Shown here: piece by piece, positions 7,025 through 15,149 of the stretch
Layout: every line of letters begins with the position of its first letter
Position numbering within the stretch: position 1 is the first letter of the stretch
NCBI GenBank assembly: GCA_947074145.1
Contig: CAMTOJ010000008.1
Span: forward strand, 1 to 32,556
Length of the DNA stretch: 32,556 nt
Reading direction: 5' to 3'
Source of the DNA: an uncultured Bacteroidales bacterium
GTDB lineage: Bacteria; Bacteroidota; Bacteroidia; Bacteroidales; JAUNSR01
The notes under the pieces: model-generated
What the model saw: the letters and a program-made list of their open reading frames with translations, nothing else
What the model was told of the DNA's origin: nothing
Database searches by the model: none
Position numbers and translations under genes: made by a program

Positions 7025-9112
7025 TTACTCCAAAGAATGATGATTATTCTTAAGATTTTCATAAATCATTCTCTGAGCCCTTACAGGATTCGAAAAACGG
7101 CCATCTTTTTTATAGATATTTGAAAGATTCTCATCAATCCAACAAGCCTTCACATTATCTGAAAGTTGAATCATCAATCCGTTTATTATCTCTCTTTTTA
7201 TTTCAGGATCATACACCGGGAAAGATGTCTCTATTCTCCGGTTAAGATTTCTTTTCATCCAATCGGCAGATGTTATAAAAAGATCCTCATCTCCATCGGA
7301 ATAAAAATACCATACTCTTGAATGTTCGAGATATGAATCAACAATTCGTGTAACTTTAATATTACTACTAAAACTTTTATTAGGCACAAGACAACAAATA
7401 CCACGCACTATCAAATCAATCTCAACACCCTCTTCACTTGCATCATAAAGCATCCCAATCATTTGCTGATCATGAATACCATTCATTTTAAGTATTATCC
7501 TTCCCTTTTTCCCTAACCTTACATTCTCAATCTCTCTATTAATCATAAACCTTACACGATCTACCATATTAAATTGAGAAACTAAAATATGATTAAAGGT
7601 TGCTGGCATTATACCATTCTCAAGCATATCAAATAATGTAGCAATCTCCTCTATCACATCACTATTACGAGTAATTATCATCAAATCTGAATATAACTTA
7701 GCTGTTTTTTCATTAAAATTACCGGTGCTCATGCATGCATAACTTTTGGCAAATCCCCACTCCTGTTGCTTTCTTAAAACAAGAATCATTTTAGAATGTA
7801 CCTTAAGACCCGGCAAAGAATAAATAATCTTTATGCCCGCCTTTCTCATTTTTTCGGCATTGGCAAAATTATTCTCCTCATCAAACCGCGCCTTCAATTC
7901 AACGAAAACCGTAACATTCTTTCCGTTTCTTGCCGCACTTATAAGAGAATTAATAACTGCCGAATTTTCGGCTACTCTATATTGTGTCAACTTTATCTCT
8001 TCAACATCCGGATCAAAAGCCGCATCATTCAAAAACCTTATCACATATTCAAACGACTGATATGGGAACTGAAGAAGCATATCCTTCTTCTTGATTACCT
8101 TAAAGATTGAAACAGAGTTATCAAAATCACGTATTCTTAAAGGATATGGAGCCTGTTCTGTAAGTGATACACCTATTGGATTGGGCAATTTTATCAAATC
8201 TTCAAGGTTCAGATGCGACCCCTCTGAGATACATCTTTCTGTTGAGAATCGGAATGCTTTACATATAAAATCAAGATAATCATGTGGCATACGCGCATCA
8301 TAAACCACTCTATTGGCATCGCCAATTTTTCTTTTTCTAACTTTTTTCCTTATCTCCTCTACCAGATTCTGCCTGCTTTCAAGCGATATCATAAAATCGG
8401 CATCTCTTGAAACTCTAAAGGTATAACCTCCGTCAATATCATAACCTTTGAAAATATAATCAAGATTCATTCTTATAAGATCTTCCACAAACATTAGATA
8501 ATAATAATCATCAATCTGAGGCAGCTCCACAAATCTTGGAATTTTAGAATAAGGCACTTTCATTATGAAATAAGATGAATCGATTTCCGAATCTTTTTTA
8601 CCCCTTTTTTTCACCCGTATTATCATATAAAGTCGGTTATCACGTATAAATGAATTTATCATTCCGGGCAAAATTATCATCGGTTCAAGATATGGAAAAA
8701 CCTCCTCTATAAAATAGGTACGTATAAACTCCTTATGAACCTGCTCAACATTAATACCATCATACAATATAATATGATGTCGGTACATCTCTTTACTAAT
8801 TTCATTCTTGAAGAAAGAATCAAATTCATTTAACTGACGCCCAACTTCTGCATGAATATTATTGAGTGTTTCGGCAGCATACATCTTATCCTCTTCTGCT
8901 GCTTTACTATCTATCAATATGTTTCTGTGTTCAGATACCCTGATGCGATAAAACTCTTCGAGATTTGATGAAAAAATAGATAAAAATTTTATCCTTTCGA
9001 AAAGAGGTAATGACTCATCTTTGGCTTCCATCAGTACACGGTAATTGAAAGAAAGCCAACTTATATCTCTCTTAAAAAACAAACGATCTTCTTTTTTAAT
9101 ATGGTCTTGCAT
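7025..9112 (-). CDS. ppk1: Polyphosphate kinase 1
   Basis: Reversibly transfers the ATP gamma-phosphate onto inorganic polyphosphate. The 695 residues match family length and show all four PPK1 domains. The N-terminal domain starts with the classic R-D-I-S-W-L-S-F-N and has the F-L-S-I-F-S-S-N-L-E-E-F motif. A middle head domain follows, then two phospholipase-D-like catalytic domains. The autophosphorylated histidine is H439 in K-V-H-S-K-M, the second catalytic histidine is H597 in Y-L-E-H-S-R-V, and the M-S-T-G-N-F-N-E-K-T-A loop is at about 461-471. It is monocistronic, convergent with the cytochrome b operon and divergent from the GH115 gene across 279 bases. No phosphate-regulon element was recognised. 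Confidence 0.97.
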   Translation of the reverse strand: MQDHIKKEDRLFFKRDISWLSFNYRVLMEAKDESLPLFERIKFLSIFSSNLEEFYRIRVSEHRNILIDSKAAEEDKMYAAETLNNIHAEVGRQLNEFDSFFKNEISKEMYRHHIILYDGINVEQVHKEFIRTYFIEEVFPYLEPMIILPGMINSFIRDNRLYMIIRVKKRGKKDSEIDSSYFIMKVPYSKIPRFVELPQIDDYYYLMFVEDLIRMNLDYIFKGYDIDGGYTFRVSRDADFMISLESRQNLVEEIRKKVRKRKIGDANRVVYDARMPHDYLDFICKAFRFSTERCISEGSHLNLEDLIKLPNPIGVSLTEQAPYPLRIRDFDNSVSIFKVIKKKDMLLQFPYQSFEYVIRFLNDAAFDPDVEEIKLTQYRVAENSAVINSLISAARNGKNVTVFVELKARFDEENNFANAEKMRKAGIKIIYSLPGLKVHSKMILVLRKQQEWGFAKSYACMSTGNFNEKTAKLYSDLMIITRNSDVIEEIATLFDMLENGIMPATFNHILVSQFNMVDRVRFMINREIENVRLGKKGRIILKMNGIHDQQMIGMLYDASEEGVEIDLIVRGICCLVPNKSFSSNIKVTRIVDSYLEHSRVWYFYSDGDEDLFITSADWMKRNLNRRIETSFPVYDPEIKREIINGLMIQLSDNVKACWIDENLSNIYKKDGRFSNPVRAQRMIYENLKNNHHSLE

Positions 9113-9341
9113 TCAGGTATCGATTTTAAGGATGATTTGTGTAAGAATCGTTTTAATAACGTATAGTGTGAATATACAAATTCTTAATAAGAAAAACAAT
9201 CATAATTGTATGATAGAGTTGCTTGTTTTTATTTATATTTCTACAATTAAAACAAATTTTACGCATACCAGGTTGAATTCTAACATAATTCTTTGATATT
9301 TCTCAATAAATAGCACTATTTCATAAGTTGTTTATTTTGAA

Positions 9342-9349
9342 TATATTTG
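9342..9349 (+). promoter_or_regulatory. Candidate -7 element for the GH115 gene
   Basis: TATATTTG fits TAnnTTTG and is 42 bases before the GH115 ATG. No clear TTTG lies at the -33 position. The rest of the 279-base divergent interval (9113-9391) shows nothing else I can name. Confidence 0.4.
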
Positions 9350-9391
9350 ATAAAAACTTGCACGCTACCATTTTAACACATTATTTATTCA

Positions 9392-11716
9392 ATGAAATCT
9401 ATTCTTTTTATTTTCCTGATTTTATCATTCCCTATTTACGCGAAAAAAGATTTTAAAATCAATTCCGGGAATAATATCTCTGTTTGTATTCATCAAAACG
9501 AAGGACCAATAGTACACACTTCTCTTGATATCCTTTCTTTAGATATAAAAAAGGTCTTTGATATTGAGAGTGTTAAAAATCAAGAATCTCCTGACATTAT
9601 AATATCCACATATGGTAAGTCAGATATTTTGAATCGTTATGACATCGATATCAAAACATTAAGGCTCGATCCGCAAAGTTTTAATATTATCACTGATGAT
9701 AACGGAAAACTTTTCATTATCGGTAGCGATTCTCATGGTACGGCATATGGAATGATGGAACTTTCCCGTATGATCGGAGTTTCTCCCTGGGAATGGTGGG
9801 CTGATGTGTCTCCTGAAAAAAAGAAAGAATTCAAAATTAAATCCGGGTTTTATCTTTCACATTCCCCTTCTGTGGAGTATCGCGGAATATTCATTAATGA
9901 TGAAGACTGGGGCATTCTCCCTTGGGGTAATAAGAATTTCGAGCCTAATGAAAATAAGAATAATTTCGGACCTCGCACATATGAAAAGATCTTCGAACTA
10001 TTGCTTCGTTTAAGAGCAAACACTTGTTGGCCTGCGATGCACGAATGTACGAAACCTTTCTTTCTTACTCCCGGCAATCGTGAAGCGGCAGAAAAATATG
10101 GTATATATATAGGTTCTTCTCATTGTGAACCTATGGTTTGCAACGCGGCAGGTGAATGGAAAGTAAGAGGTATAGGTGATTACGATTATGTCAACAATAG
10201 TGCTGCAGTTCATGACTTCTGGGAGAAACGTGTAAAAGAAGTAGCATCTCAAAATAACATTTATACTTTGGGGATGAGAGGTGTTCATGATAGCAAGATG
10301 CAAGGAGCCAAAACACTCGAAGAACAGAAAAATGTATTGATTAAGGCAATAGAGGATCAACGAAACTTATTAAAGAAATATGTTAACACCGATGTTGCTT
10401 CAATCCCACAAACTTTCATTCCATATAAAGAAGTGCTCGATATATATAACTCGGGACTTGATGTTCCACAAGACGTAACACTTATGTGGTGCGATGATAA
10501 CTACGGATATATACGTCATTTTCCTACTCAAGAAGAAAGGTCTCGTAAAGGTGGTAATGGTATCTATTATCACGTTTCTTATTGGGGACGCCCTCACGAT
10601 TATCTATGGCTCGGCACGGCAAGTCCCGGACTGCTTTTTCAGCAGATGAATCTCGCATTTGATAAAGGGATACAAAAAATGTGGATTCTCAATGTTGGCG
10701 ACATTAAACCGGGTGAGTATCAAATCGAATTGTTTATGGATATGGCTTGGGATCTTGATGATGTAAGGAAAAAAGGGGTAAAAGCTCATCTCGGCAATTT
10801 TCTAAAAAGAGAATTCGGCGACAAAAACGGAAAACAATTGCTTCCTGTCATGGAGGAACATTATCGTCTTTCCTATATCAGAAAACCGGAGTTTATGGGT
10901 AATACACGTGTTGAAGAGTCTGATCCGAAATATAAAATAATCTCTTCGCTCGGTTGGGATGAAAATCATATAACAAAAAGACTTGAGTCGTACAGATCTA
11001 TTTCCGATAAGACGGAGAAGATAGCGGCATCCATTCCCCAAAACAGAAAAGATGCATTCTTTCAGCTTGTGAAATATCCTGTTCAGGCTGCATATCAAAT
11101 GAATAATAAGTTCCTTGCTCCTACTCTTGCTGCAATGAATAACAGTGTATGCAATATAACCGATATCGCTTACGACAGTATTATGTCACTTTCTAATATT
11201 TACAATAATGAAAAATGGAGAGGTATGATGGATTTCCGTCCTCGCAAACTTCCCGTATTCAGCAAAGTGAATCAAGAAAATCTTAAAGCAAATACTCAAA
11301 CAAGCATCTCTCCGATTTATATTATAAACGGTATTGATATAAGAAAAGGCGATATCACAACATGTGAACTTATGGGATATTGCGGCTCAATGGCGGCACT
11401 CAATAAAGACAAAACAGTAACTTATGAATTCGGCAAAGCCGATTCCGATTCACTGATAATCGAGATACGAATGTTGCCTTCGCATCCTGTGAATGGCATA
11501 GAACAATCATTATCATTAAAATTTAATGATTCGGAAAATCTCACATTCGATTTTTCAACAAAAGGAAGAAGTGAAGAATGGAAAATGAATGTTTTGAGAA
11601 ATCAATCGATAAAACAGTTTAAATTTGCCGCTGATAAAAGAAAGAAAAACATTATCTCTATTGAGGCGCTCGACGAAGGTTGCGTCATTGATCAGATTCT
11701 GATCTATAATAAATAA
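9392..11716 (+). CDS. Secreted glycoside hydrolase family 115 (alpha-glucuronidase type)
   Basis: GH115 enzymes remove (4-O-methyl)glucuronic acid side chains from glucuronoxylan and related glycans. The product has a signal peptide (MKSILFIF..., cut near Y-A-K), an N-terminal alpha/beta domain (about 25-150), and the catalytic region with family-diagnostic stretches: R-G-I-F-I-N-D-E-D-W-G (about 163-173), W-P-A-M-H-E, L-G-M-R-G-V-H-D, M-W-C-D-D-N-Y-G-Y-I-R and Y-Y-H-V-S-Y-W-G-R-P-H-D-Y. A helical region follows, then a C-terminal beta domain with G-R-S-E-E-W-K and D-E-G. At 774 residues it is slightly short for the family but looks complete. The phosphodiesterase gene starts 6 bases after it. 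There is no SusC/D pair nearby. Confidence 0.9.
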   Translation: MKSILFIFLILSFPIYAKKDFKINSGNNISVCIHQNEGPIVHTSLDILSLDIKKVFDIESVKNQESPDIIISTYGKSDILNRYDIDIKTLRLDPQSFNIITDDNGKLFIIGSDSHGTAYGMMELSRMIGVSPWEWWADVSPEKKKEFKIKSGFYLSHSPSVEYRGIFINDEDWGILPWGNKNFEPNENKNNFGPRTYEKIFELLLRLRANTCWPAMHECTKPFFLTPGNREAAEKYGIYIGSSHCEPMVCNAAGEWKVRGIGDYDYVNNSAAVHDFWEKRVKEVASQNNIYTLGMRGVHDSKMQGAKTLEEQKNVLIKAIEDQRNLLKKYVNTDVASIPQTFIPYKEVLDIYNSGLDVPQDVTLMWCDDNYGYIRHFPTQEERSRKGGNGIYYHVSYWGRPHDYLWLGTASPGLLFQQMNLAFDKGIQKMWILNVGDIKPGEYQIELFMDMAWDLDDVRKKGVKAHLGNFLKREFGDKNGKQLLPVMEEHYRLSYIRKPEFMGNTRVEESDPKYKIISSLGWDENHITKRLESYRSISDKTEKIAASIPQNRKDAFFQLVKYPVQAAYQMNNKFLAPTLAAMNNSVCNITDIAYDSIMSLSNIYNNEKWRGMMDFRPRKLPVFSKVNQENLKANTQTSISPIYIINGIDIRKGDITTCELMGYCGSMAALNKDKTVTYEFGKADSDSLIIEIRMLPSHPVNGIEQSLSLKFNDSENLTFDFSTKGRSEEWKMNVLRNQSIKQFKFAADKRKKNIISIEALDEGCVIDQILIYNK

Positions 11717-11722
11717 TTAATT

Positions 11723-12220
11723 ATGAAAAAAATTGGATTACTATCCGACACACACGCTTATTTTGACGATAGATATTTCGAATACTTCAAAGATTGTGAT
11801 GAAATATGGCATGCCGGTGATATCGGATCTATACCTCTTGCCGATAAATTTGAGAAATTCAAACCTATCCGATTTGTTTCCGGTAATATCGACGGTATCG
11901 AACTTCGCAAACGATTCCCTCTTGTTCAGAGATTCGTCATCGAAGGTGTGGAAGTCCTTCTTACTCATATAGGCGGATATCCCGGCAAATATGCTCCCGA
12001 GATAATTCCCGAATTAAGAAAACGTCGTCCTCAACTTTTCATATGTGGTCACTCTCATATTCTGAAAGTGAAATTTGACCGACAACTTAATATGCTACAT
12101 ATTAATCCGGGTGCAGCCGGAAAACAAGGGTTTCATACGGTAAGAACGCTGGTAAGATTTGTTATTGATAATGGTAATATCAAAGATTTGGAGGTTATTG
12201 AATTGGCTCCTTTGGGGTAA
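11723..12220 (+). CDS. YfcE/MJ0936-family metallophosphoesterase
   Basis: A small (165-residue) calcineurin-like phosphodiesterase with the complete dimetal site: D9-x-H11 in S-D-T-H, D33 in A-G-D, N55 in S-G-N-I-D, H82 in L-L-T-H, and H110-x-H112 in G-H-S-H. Members hydrolyse phosphodiester model substrates; the in vivo substrate is usually unknown. There is no signal peptide, so it is cytoplasmic, unlike the secreted GH115 that precedes it by 6 bases. Coupling is probably transcriptional convenience rather than a shared pathway. Length and motifs are normal. Confidence 0.9.
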   Translation: MKKIGLLSDTHAYFDDRYFEYFKDCDEIWHAGDIGSIPLADKFEKFKPIRFVSGNIDGIELRKRFPLVQRFVIEGVEVLLTHIGGYPGKYAPEIIPELRKRRPQLFICGHSHILKVKFDRQLNMLHINPGAAGKQGFHTVRTLVRFVIDNGNIKDLEVIELAPLG

Positions 12221-12264
12221 AATATGGTGCAGTTGAATTTCCAATTAAATATATTACCTTCACA

Positions 12265-12303
12265 TTATCGCAACAGCGGTTACTGTAACCACGGTTGCGA
12301 TAA
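12265..12303. repeat. Near-palindromic 39-base hairpin
   Basis: Two 19-base arms (12265-12283 and 12285-12303) pair at 16 of 19 positions around a single central base. The outer ten pairs (TTATCGCAAC/GTTGCGATAA) and the inner six (GGTTAC/GTAACC) are perfect. No U-tract follows on either strand, so it is not a classical intrinsic terminator. It lies between the convergent phosphodiesterase gene and the secreted unknown gene. Confidence 0.7.
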
Positions 12304-12375
12304 CTAAAAATCGTCGGAAGTTATATTATTATAACCTTATGCTTAAGCAAGAAGAAGAATCCCTCTTTGATAGAG

Positions 12376-12930
12376 CTACTTATTCATATATATTATCCTA
12401 TGCTGTTCAAGTTCTATAGGTTTTCGTATACGTACCGGTATCTTAAATGTTTTTGTAAATATTTTTATAATAGAGAATTTATCCTTATTATCCTTAAATA
12501 TCTCAAAATCTGAGCTTTGCAAAAGCTCGCATCTCTCTAAAAAATCTTTTTCAAGCTTATACGACTTTTCATCATTGAAGACAAAGCGATTGTTTATCAT
12601 ATATATCACTTTCCCTGATACATCAGGAAGATATTGTTTGCGGATATCTTCTAAAGAAACAAATTCAATTGGCATATCTGTTTCGACAATTACTTTTCCT
12701 ATATATGTTACCCCGTTGATAATCAATGGCTCCGATAAATTTACTTTTTTAATATCGTATTTATACCCTGCCTCAGACTTCACGCTGAAACCAATGAAGT
12801 TTTTAACAAATGTGTCATTGATATAAGCAGCAGACGTCGAATAGTTGAAATCCGCATCTGAAAGATAATCTCGACTATACATCATTACGCTACTAAAAGT
12901 CAAGAACAATAGTATAAAAATCTGTTTCAT
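12376..12930 (-). CDS. Secreted protein of unknown function with a weak plug-domain resemblance
   Basis: A 184-residue protein with a signal peptide (MKQIFILLFLTF..., probable cut near S-R-D at about 20). No family is recognised with confidence. The middle-to-end part (I-Y-M-I-N-N-R-F-V, a helix, then F-E-I-F-K-D and I-I-K-I-F-T-K-T) resembles the short TonB-plug-like beta-alpha-beta units found in Bacteroidota secreted proteins, where an I-D-G-K strand precedes a V-L-K-D segment and ends in I-x-I-x-T-K. That is a pattern impression, not an assignment. The gene stands alone: 155 bases from the convergent phosphodiesterase and 500 bases from rubrerythrin. Confidence 0.6.
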   Translation of the reverse strand: MKQIFILLFLTFSSVMMYSRDYLSDADFNYSTSAAYINDTFVKNFIGFSVKSEAGYKYDIKKVNLSEPLIINGVTYIGKVIVETDMPIEFVSLEDIRKQYLPDVSGKVIYMINNRFVFNDEKSYKLEKDFLERCELLQSSDFEIFKDNKDKFSIIKIFTKTFKIPVRIRKPIELEQHRIIYMNK

Positions 12931-13351
12931 ATTGATATAATTTACAATGTGTTATTTTTAACAACAAGATACAGTTTTTTTTTAAAATAAGGCATTTTTT
13001 TTGCGCAGTTAGCCAACAAGAAATATAAATTCTATCTATAATAACTCAGTCTTTACTTTCCTATATCCTTTTTTAATTTCCCCCTACCCTTTTTACTCAC
13101 CTAAACAATGGTTATAAAATTGATTAGCTATGGCCAAAAACGCCAAAGCTTCGACCGGATAATTCATCAGCTAATGAATCATTCGGCTATAGCTTTTTAG
13201 CATTGCGGACAGAGCTAATTAACAACATGGTCATAACTATGATACGAAAAAAGGTTCGCTGGAGATTGAAAAGGGATACAGGTAGATTAAAAAAAGTTAC
13301 GAGCTAATTAAAAAATGGGCTTTGGTAATAAAATAATTGGTGTTAGATAAT
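12931..13351. other. Gene-free interval with a long imperfect palindrome
   Basis: About 420 bases without a credible frame on either strand. The left part is homopolymer-rich (T and A runs near 12976 and 13001). The centre is less AT-rich than its surroundings and carries the long inverted repeat listed at 13111-13237. A related direct repeat (GAGCTAATTAA) occurs at 13212 and again at 13301. Confidence 0.6.
13111..13237. repeat. Long imperfect inverted repeat (about 57-64-base arms)
   Basis: The left arm 13111-13167 and right arm 13174-13237 are imperfectly complementary with small bulges. The best-paired parts are ATTCAT/ATGAAT at the apex, AAAGCT/AGCTTT in the middle, and ATTAGCT/AGCTAAT with GTTAT/ATAAC at the base; the apical loop is about 6 bases. 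It could be a structured RNA or the remnant of a small non-autonomous element. No target-site duplication is evident. Confidence 0.5.
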
Positions 13352-13389
13352 AAAAAAAAGAGTCGCTATCCTACCCGGACTGCGACTCT
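13352..13389 (-). terminator. Rho-independent terminator after rubrerythrin
   Basis: An 8-bp stem AGAGTCGC (13359-13366) with GCGACTCT (13382-13389). On the minus strand it is followed by eight T (complement of A at 13352-13359). It lies about 42 bases beyond the rubrerythrin stop and most likely ends the perR-rubrerythrin transcript. Confidence 0.85.
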
Positions 13390-13430
13390 CTGTGAAAATT
13401 GCCTTTTGTGAATAATATTGGGATTTGTAA

Positions 13431-13982
13431 TTAGTTTTTAAAATAACGGTTGAAAAGTCCTTCAAAACCTTTACCGTGACGAGCTTCGTCTTTAGCCATT
13501 TCATGAACAGTGTCATGGATAGCATCAAGATTCAATTCTTTAGCTCTGCGTGCGATTCGCATTTTATCTTCGTTTGCTCCCGCTTCAGCATTCATTCTCT
13601 TTTCAAGATTTGTTTTTGTATCCCAAACAACATCTCCAAGAAGTTCTGCGAATTTAGCAGCATGTTCAGCTTCTTCCCATGCATAACGTTTGAATGCTTC
13701 TGCGATTTCAGGATATCCTTCGCGATCTGCCTGACGAGACATTGCAAGGTACATACCAACTTCTGTACATTCACCCATAAAGTGAGCGTTCAAATCAGCT
13801 ATCATCTCTTCGTCGCACCCTTTTGCTACACCGATTTCATGTTCTGTTACGAATTGAATTTTTTCGCTTTCTACCAATTCTTTGAATTTAGAAGCAGGAA
13901 CTTGACATTGTGGGCATTTTGCCGGAGCTTCAGAACCTTCGTGAACATAACCGCATACTGTGCAAATAAATTTCTTAGTCAT
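13431..13982 (-). CDS. Rubrerythrin with N-terminal rubredoxin domain (NADH-peroxidase type)
   Basis: Reduces hydrogen peroxide to water in the cytoplasm of anaerobes. Domain order is reversed relative to classical rubrerythrin. The rubredoxin-like FeS4 site comes first (C7-x2-C10 and C23-x2-C26). The four-helix ferritin-like di-iron domain follows, with E71, E104-x2-H107 in E-E-A-E-H, and E166-x2-H169 in D-E-A-R-H. The 183 residues are full length for the reverse type. It starts 57 bases after perR. I see no TAnnTTTG motif in that gap, which suggests transcription from the perR promoter. The gene is highly G/C-biased at third positions compared with its neighbours, as expected for a highly expressed protein. 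Confidence 0.93.
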   Translation of the reverse strand: MTKKFICTVCGYVHEGSEAPAKCPQCQVPASKFKELVESEKIQFVTEHEIGVAKGCDEEMIADLNAHFMGECTEVGMYLAMSRQADREGYPEIAEAFKRYAWEEAEHAAKFAELLGDVVWDTKTNLEKRMNAEAGANEDKMRIARRAKELNLDAIHDTVHEMAKDEARHGKGFEGLFNRYFKN

Positions 13983-13991
13983 AATGTTTAA

Positions 13992-14017
13992 TTTTATTAG
14001 TTTTTATTTTATTAGTT
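13992..14017. repeat. Tandem 11-base direct repeat upstream of rubrerythrin
   Basis: TTTTATTAGTT occurs at 13992-14002 and 14007-14017, a 15-base period, directly upstream of the rubrerythrin ATG. It may be a binding site for the neighbouring PerR-type regulator or only low-complexity AT sequence. It is not the classic inverted PerR box. Confidence 0.3.
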
Positions 14018-14039
14018 ATATATTTTTCTCTGTTGTTAT

Positions 14040-14474
14040 TTATGATTTTGTTTCCTCCTGATTGTTTTTTAGCTCCAGGCACTCTTTACAAAATCCTTTG
14101 TAGTAAATATGAACCTCATCAATTGTGAGCTCTCCTATTCCGTCGACAAAAATTTTGTTATTGATATCAACAGGAATATCATAAATGCAACCACAACCTT
14201 TACATCTGAAGTGAGCATGAGGTGAAGTATCACCATCAAATCTGGCATTCTTTTCATCAATGCCTATCATCAATATTGCCCCTTTTTCAGTTAATAGTTT
14301 CAATGTATTATAAACTGTAGTTTTAGAAAGTGTTGGTATTGATGGAAAGAGATCATTGAAGATCATATCCGCAGTTGGATGCGTTTTGTTGTCCATCAGA
14401 TATTTCATAACAGCCATCCTTTGAAGAGATGGTTTTACATCATGATCGATTAAATGTTGTTTTACTCTTTCCAT
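14040..14474 (-). CDS. perR: Fur-family peroxide regulator, PerR type
   Basis: A metal-dependent repressor with an N-terminal winged helix (about 1-80) and a C-terminal dimerisation domain. Counting from the ATG at 14474 (144 residues), the five PerR regulatory-metal ligands are all present as H32, D80, H86, H88 and D99. Each is exactly five positions before its Bacillus subtilis PerR equivalent (H37, D85, H91, H93, D104). The Asp at 99, rather than Glu, favours PerR over Fur. The structural zinc site is C91-x2-C94 and C129-x2-C132. The frame extends to 14549, but a promoter-like motif lies inside that extension, so the later start is preferred. It precedes rubrerythrin, a typical PerR target. 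Confidence 0.9.
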   Translation of the reverse strand: MERVKQHLIDHDVKPSLQRMAVMKYLMDNKTHPTADMIFNDLFPSIPTLSKTTVYNTLKLLTEKGAILMIGIDEKNARFDGDTSPHAHFRCKGCGCIYDIPVDINNKIFVDGIGELTIDEVHIYYKGFCKECLELKNNQEETKS

Positions 14475-14519
14475 TGTTTTAATTTCACTTTTGTAATGAT
14501 TACAATTTTGATTTCGAAA

Positions 14520-14550
14520 CAAAGATATACCAATTTCAATTACATCCAAT
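14520..14550 (-). promoter_or_regulatory. Promoter of perR-rubrerythrin
   Basis: On the minus strand TATCTTTG (complement of 14520-14527) matches TAnnTTTG. ATTG (complement of 14547-14550) sits 19 bases upstream, close to the TTTG -33 box. The distance to the chosen perR start is 45 bases. This also supports the shorter perR start. Confidence 0.55.
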
Positions 14551-14783
14551 AGTCTGGCGTTAATTTAATTGTTAAAATATTTTAATTACAGTATCATTTG
14601 TTACACTTTCGTATAGTCTGAATAAGAAAGAATTTTAAATGATATTGATATAAAACGAGATCACAGATACACTACAGCATTATATATCAACTAATTAAAC
14701 AACACAAAAACCCGTAAAAAAAAAGAAGTATTCTAAGAGAATAAAATCTCAGATATAATTATTTTACTCTCTCCTTTTATTAT

Positions 14784-14823
14784 AAAAAAATAAAGGACTC
14801 CGATTTTTTTTATTCCGGAGTCC
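14784..14823 (-). terminator. Strong minus-strand hairpin with T-tract
   Basis: GGACTCCG (14795-14802) pairs perfectly with CGGAGTCC (14816-14823). On the minus strand it is followed by a T-rich run (complement of 14784-14794). The geometry is that of an intrinsic terminator reading leftwards. The nearest upstream minus-strand gene is GH144, ending 326 bases away. Confidence 0.7.
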
Positions 14824-15149
14824 ATATTTAAACTAAAAATTCAAACAATAAATCTTTCACTCTAACAAGAGATGATACTTGTAAAGCTTAATAAAGCCTC
14901 TGTGCGAAAAGGTATATTTGTCAATTTCTATGATATTCAATTATAAATATTCATTATATCAAAATTAATCTGTTCAGAGATTAGACTCATAAAATATATA
15001 CAACAATTGTTTTGAGTCAATTTCTGATAATAACATTTTATTTGAAATGCAAATTTCTATTCTATTTTGTCTAAAATGTTTTTATATGATTAATATGAAT
15101 ACAACCAAGAATCTTAGCAAAATATTATTTTTTTATTTTTTACTTCATT

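Larger units (their letters stand above)
14475..15149. other. 675-base gene-free interval
   Basis: AT-rich sequence between perR and the GH144 gene with no credible frame on either strand. It contains the perR promoter and one strong hairpin (14784-14823), which lies more than 320 bases beyond the GH144 stop. The stretch 14824-15149 could therefore be a long 3' untranslated region or carry a small RNA, but I see no recognisable RNA family. Confidence 0.5.

Noticed and set aside
5051..9126. Shared AGGTATCGAT word upstream of the T9SS plug gene and ppk1
   Set aside because: Only about ten bases match and the flanks differ; chance is a sufficient explanation without more copies.
10010..10360. 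Minus-strand frames within the GH115 gene
   Set aside because: They lie inside a complete, family-matching coding region and have no features of their own.
12931..13351. tRNA or CRISPR array in the gene-free interval
   Set aside because: No T-loop or acceptor pattern was seen, and the repeats are two diverged copies of a short word, not regularly spaced identical repeats.
13476..13991. 171-codon plus-strand frame opposite rubrerythrin
   Set aside because: It mirrors the strongly biased codons of rubrerythrin on the other strand; the Cys/Phe-rich translation resembles no protein family.
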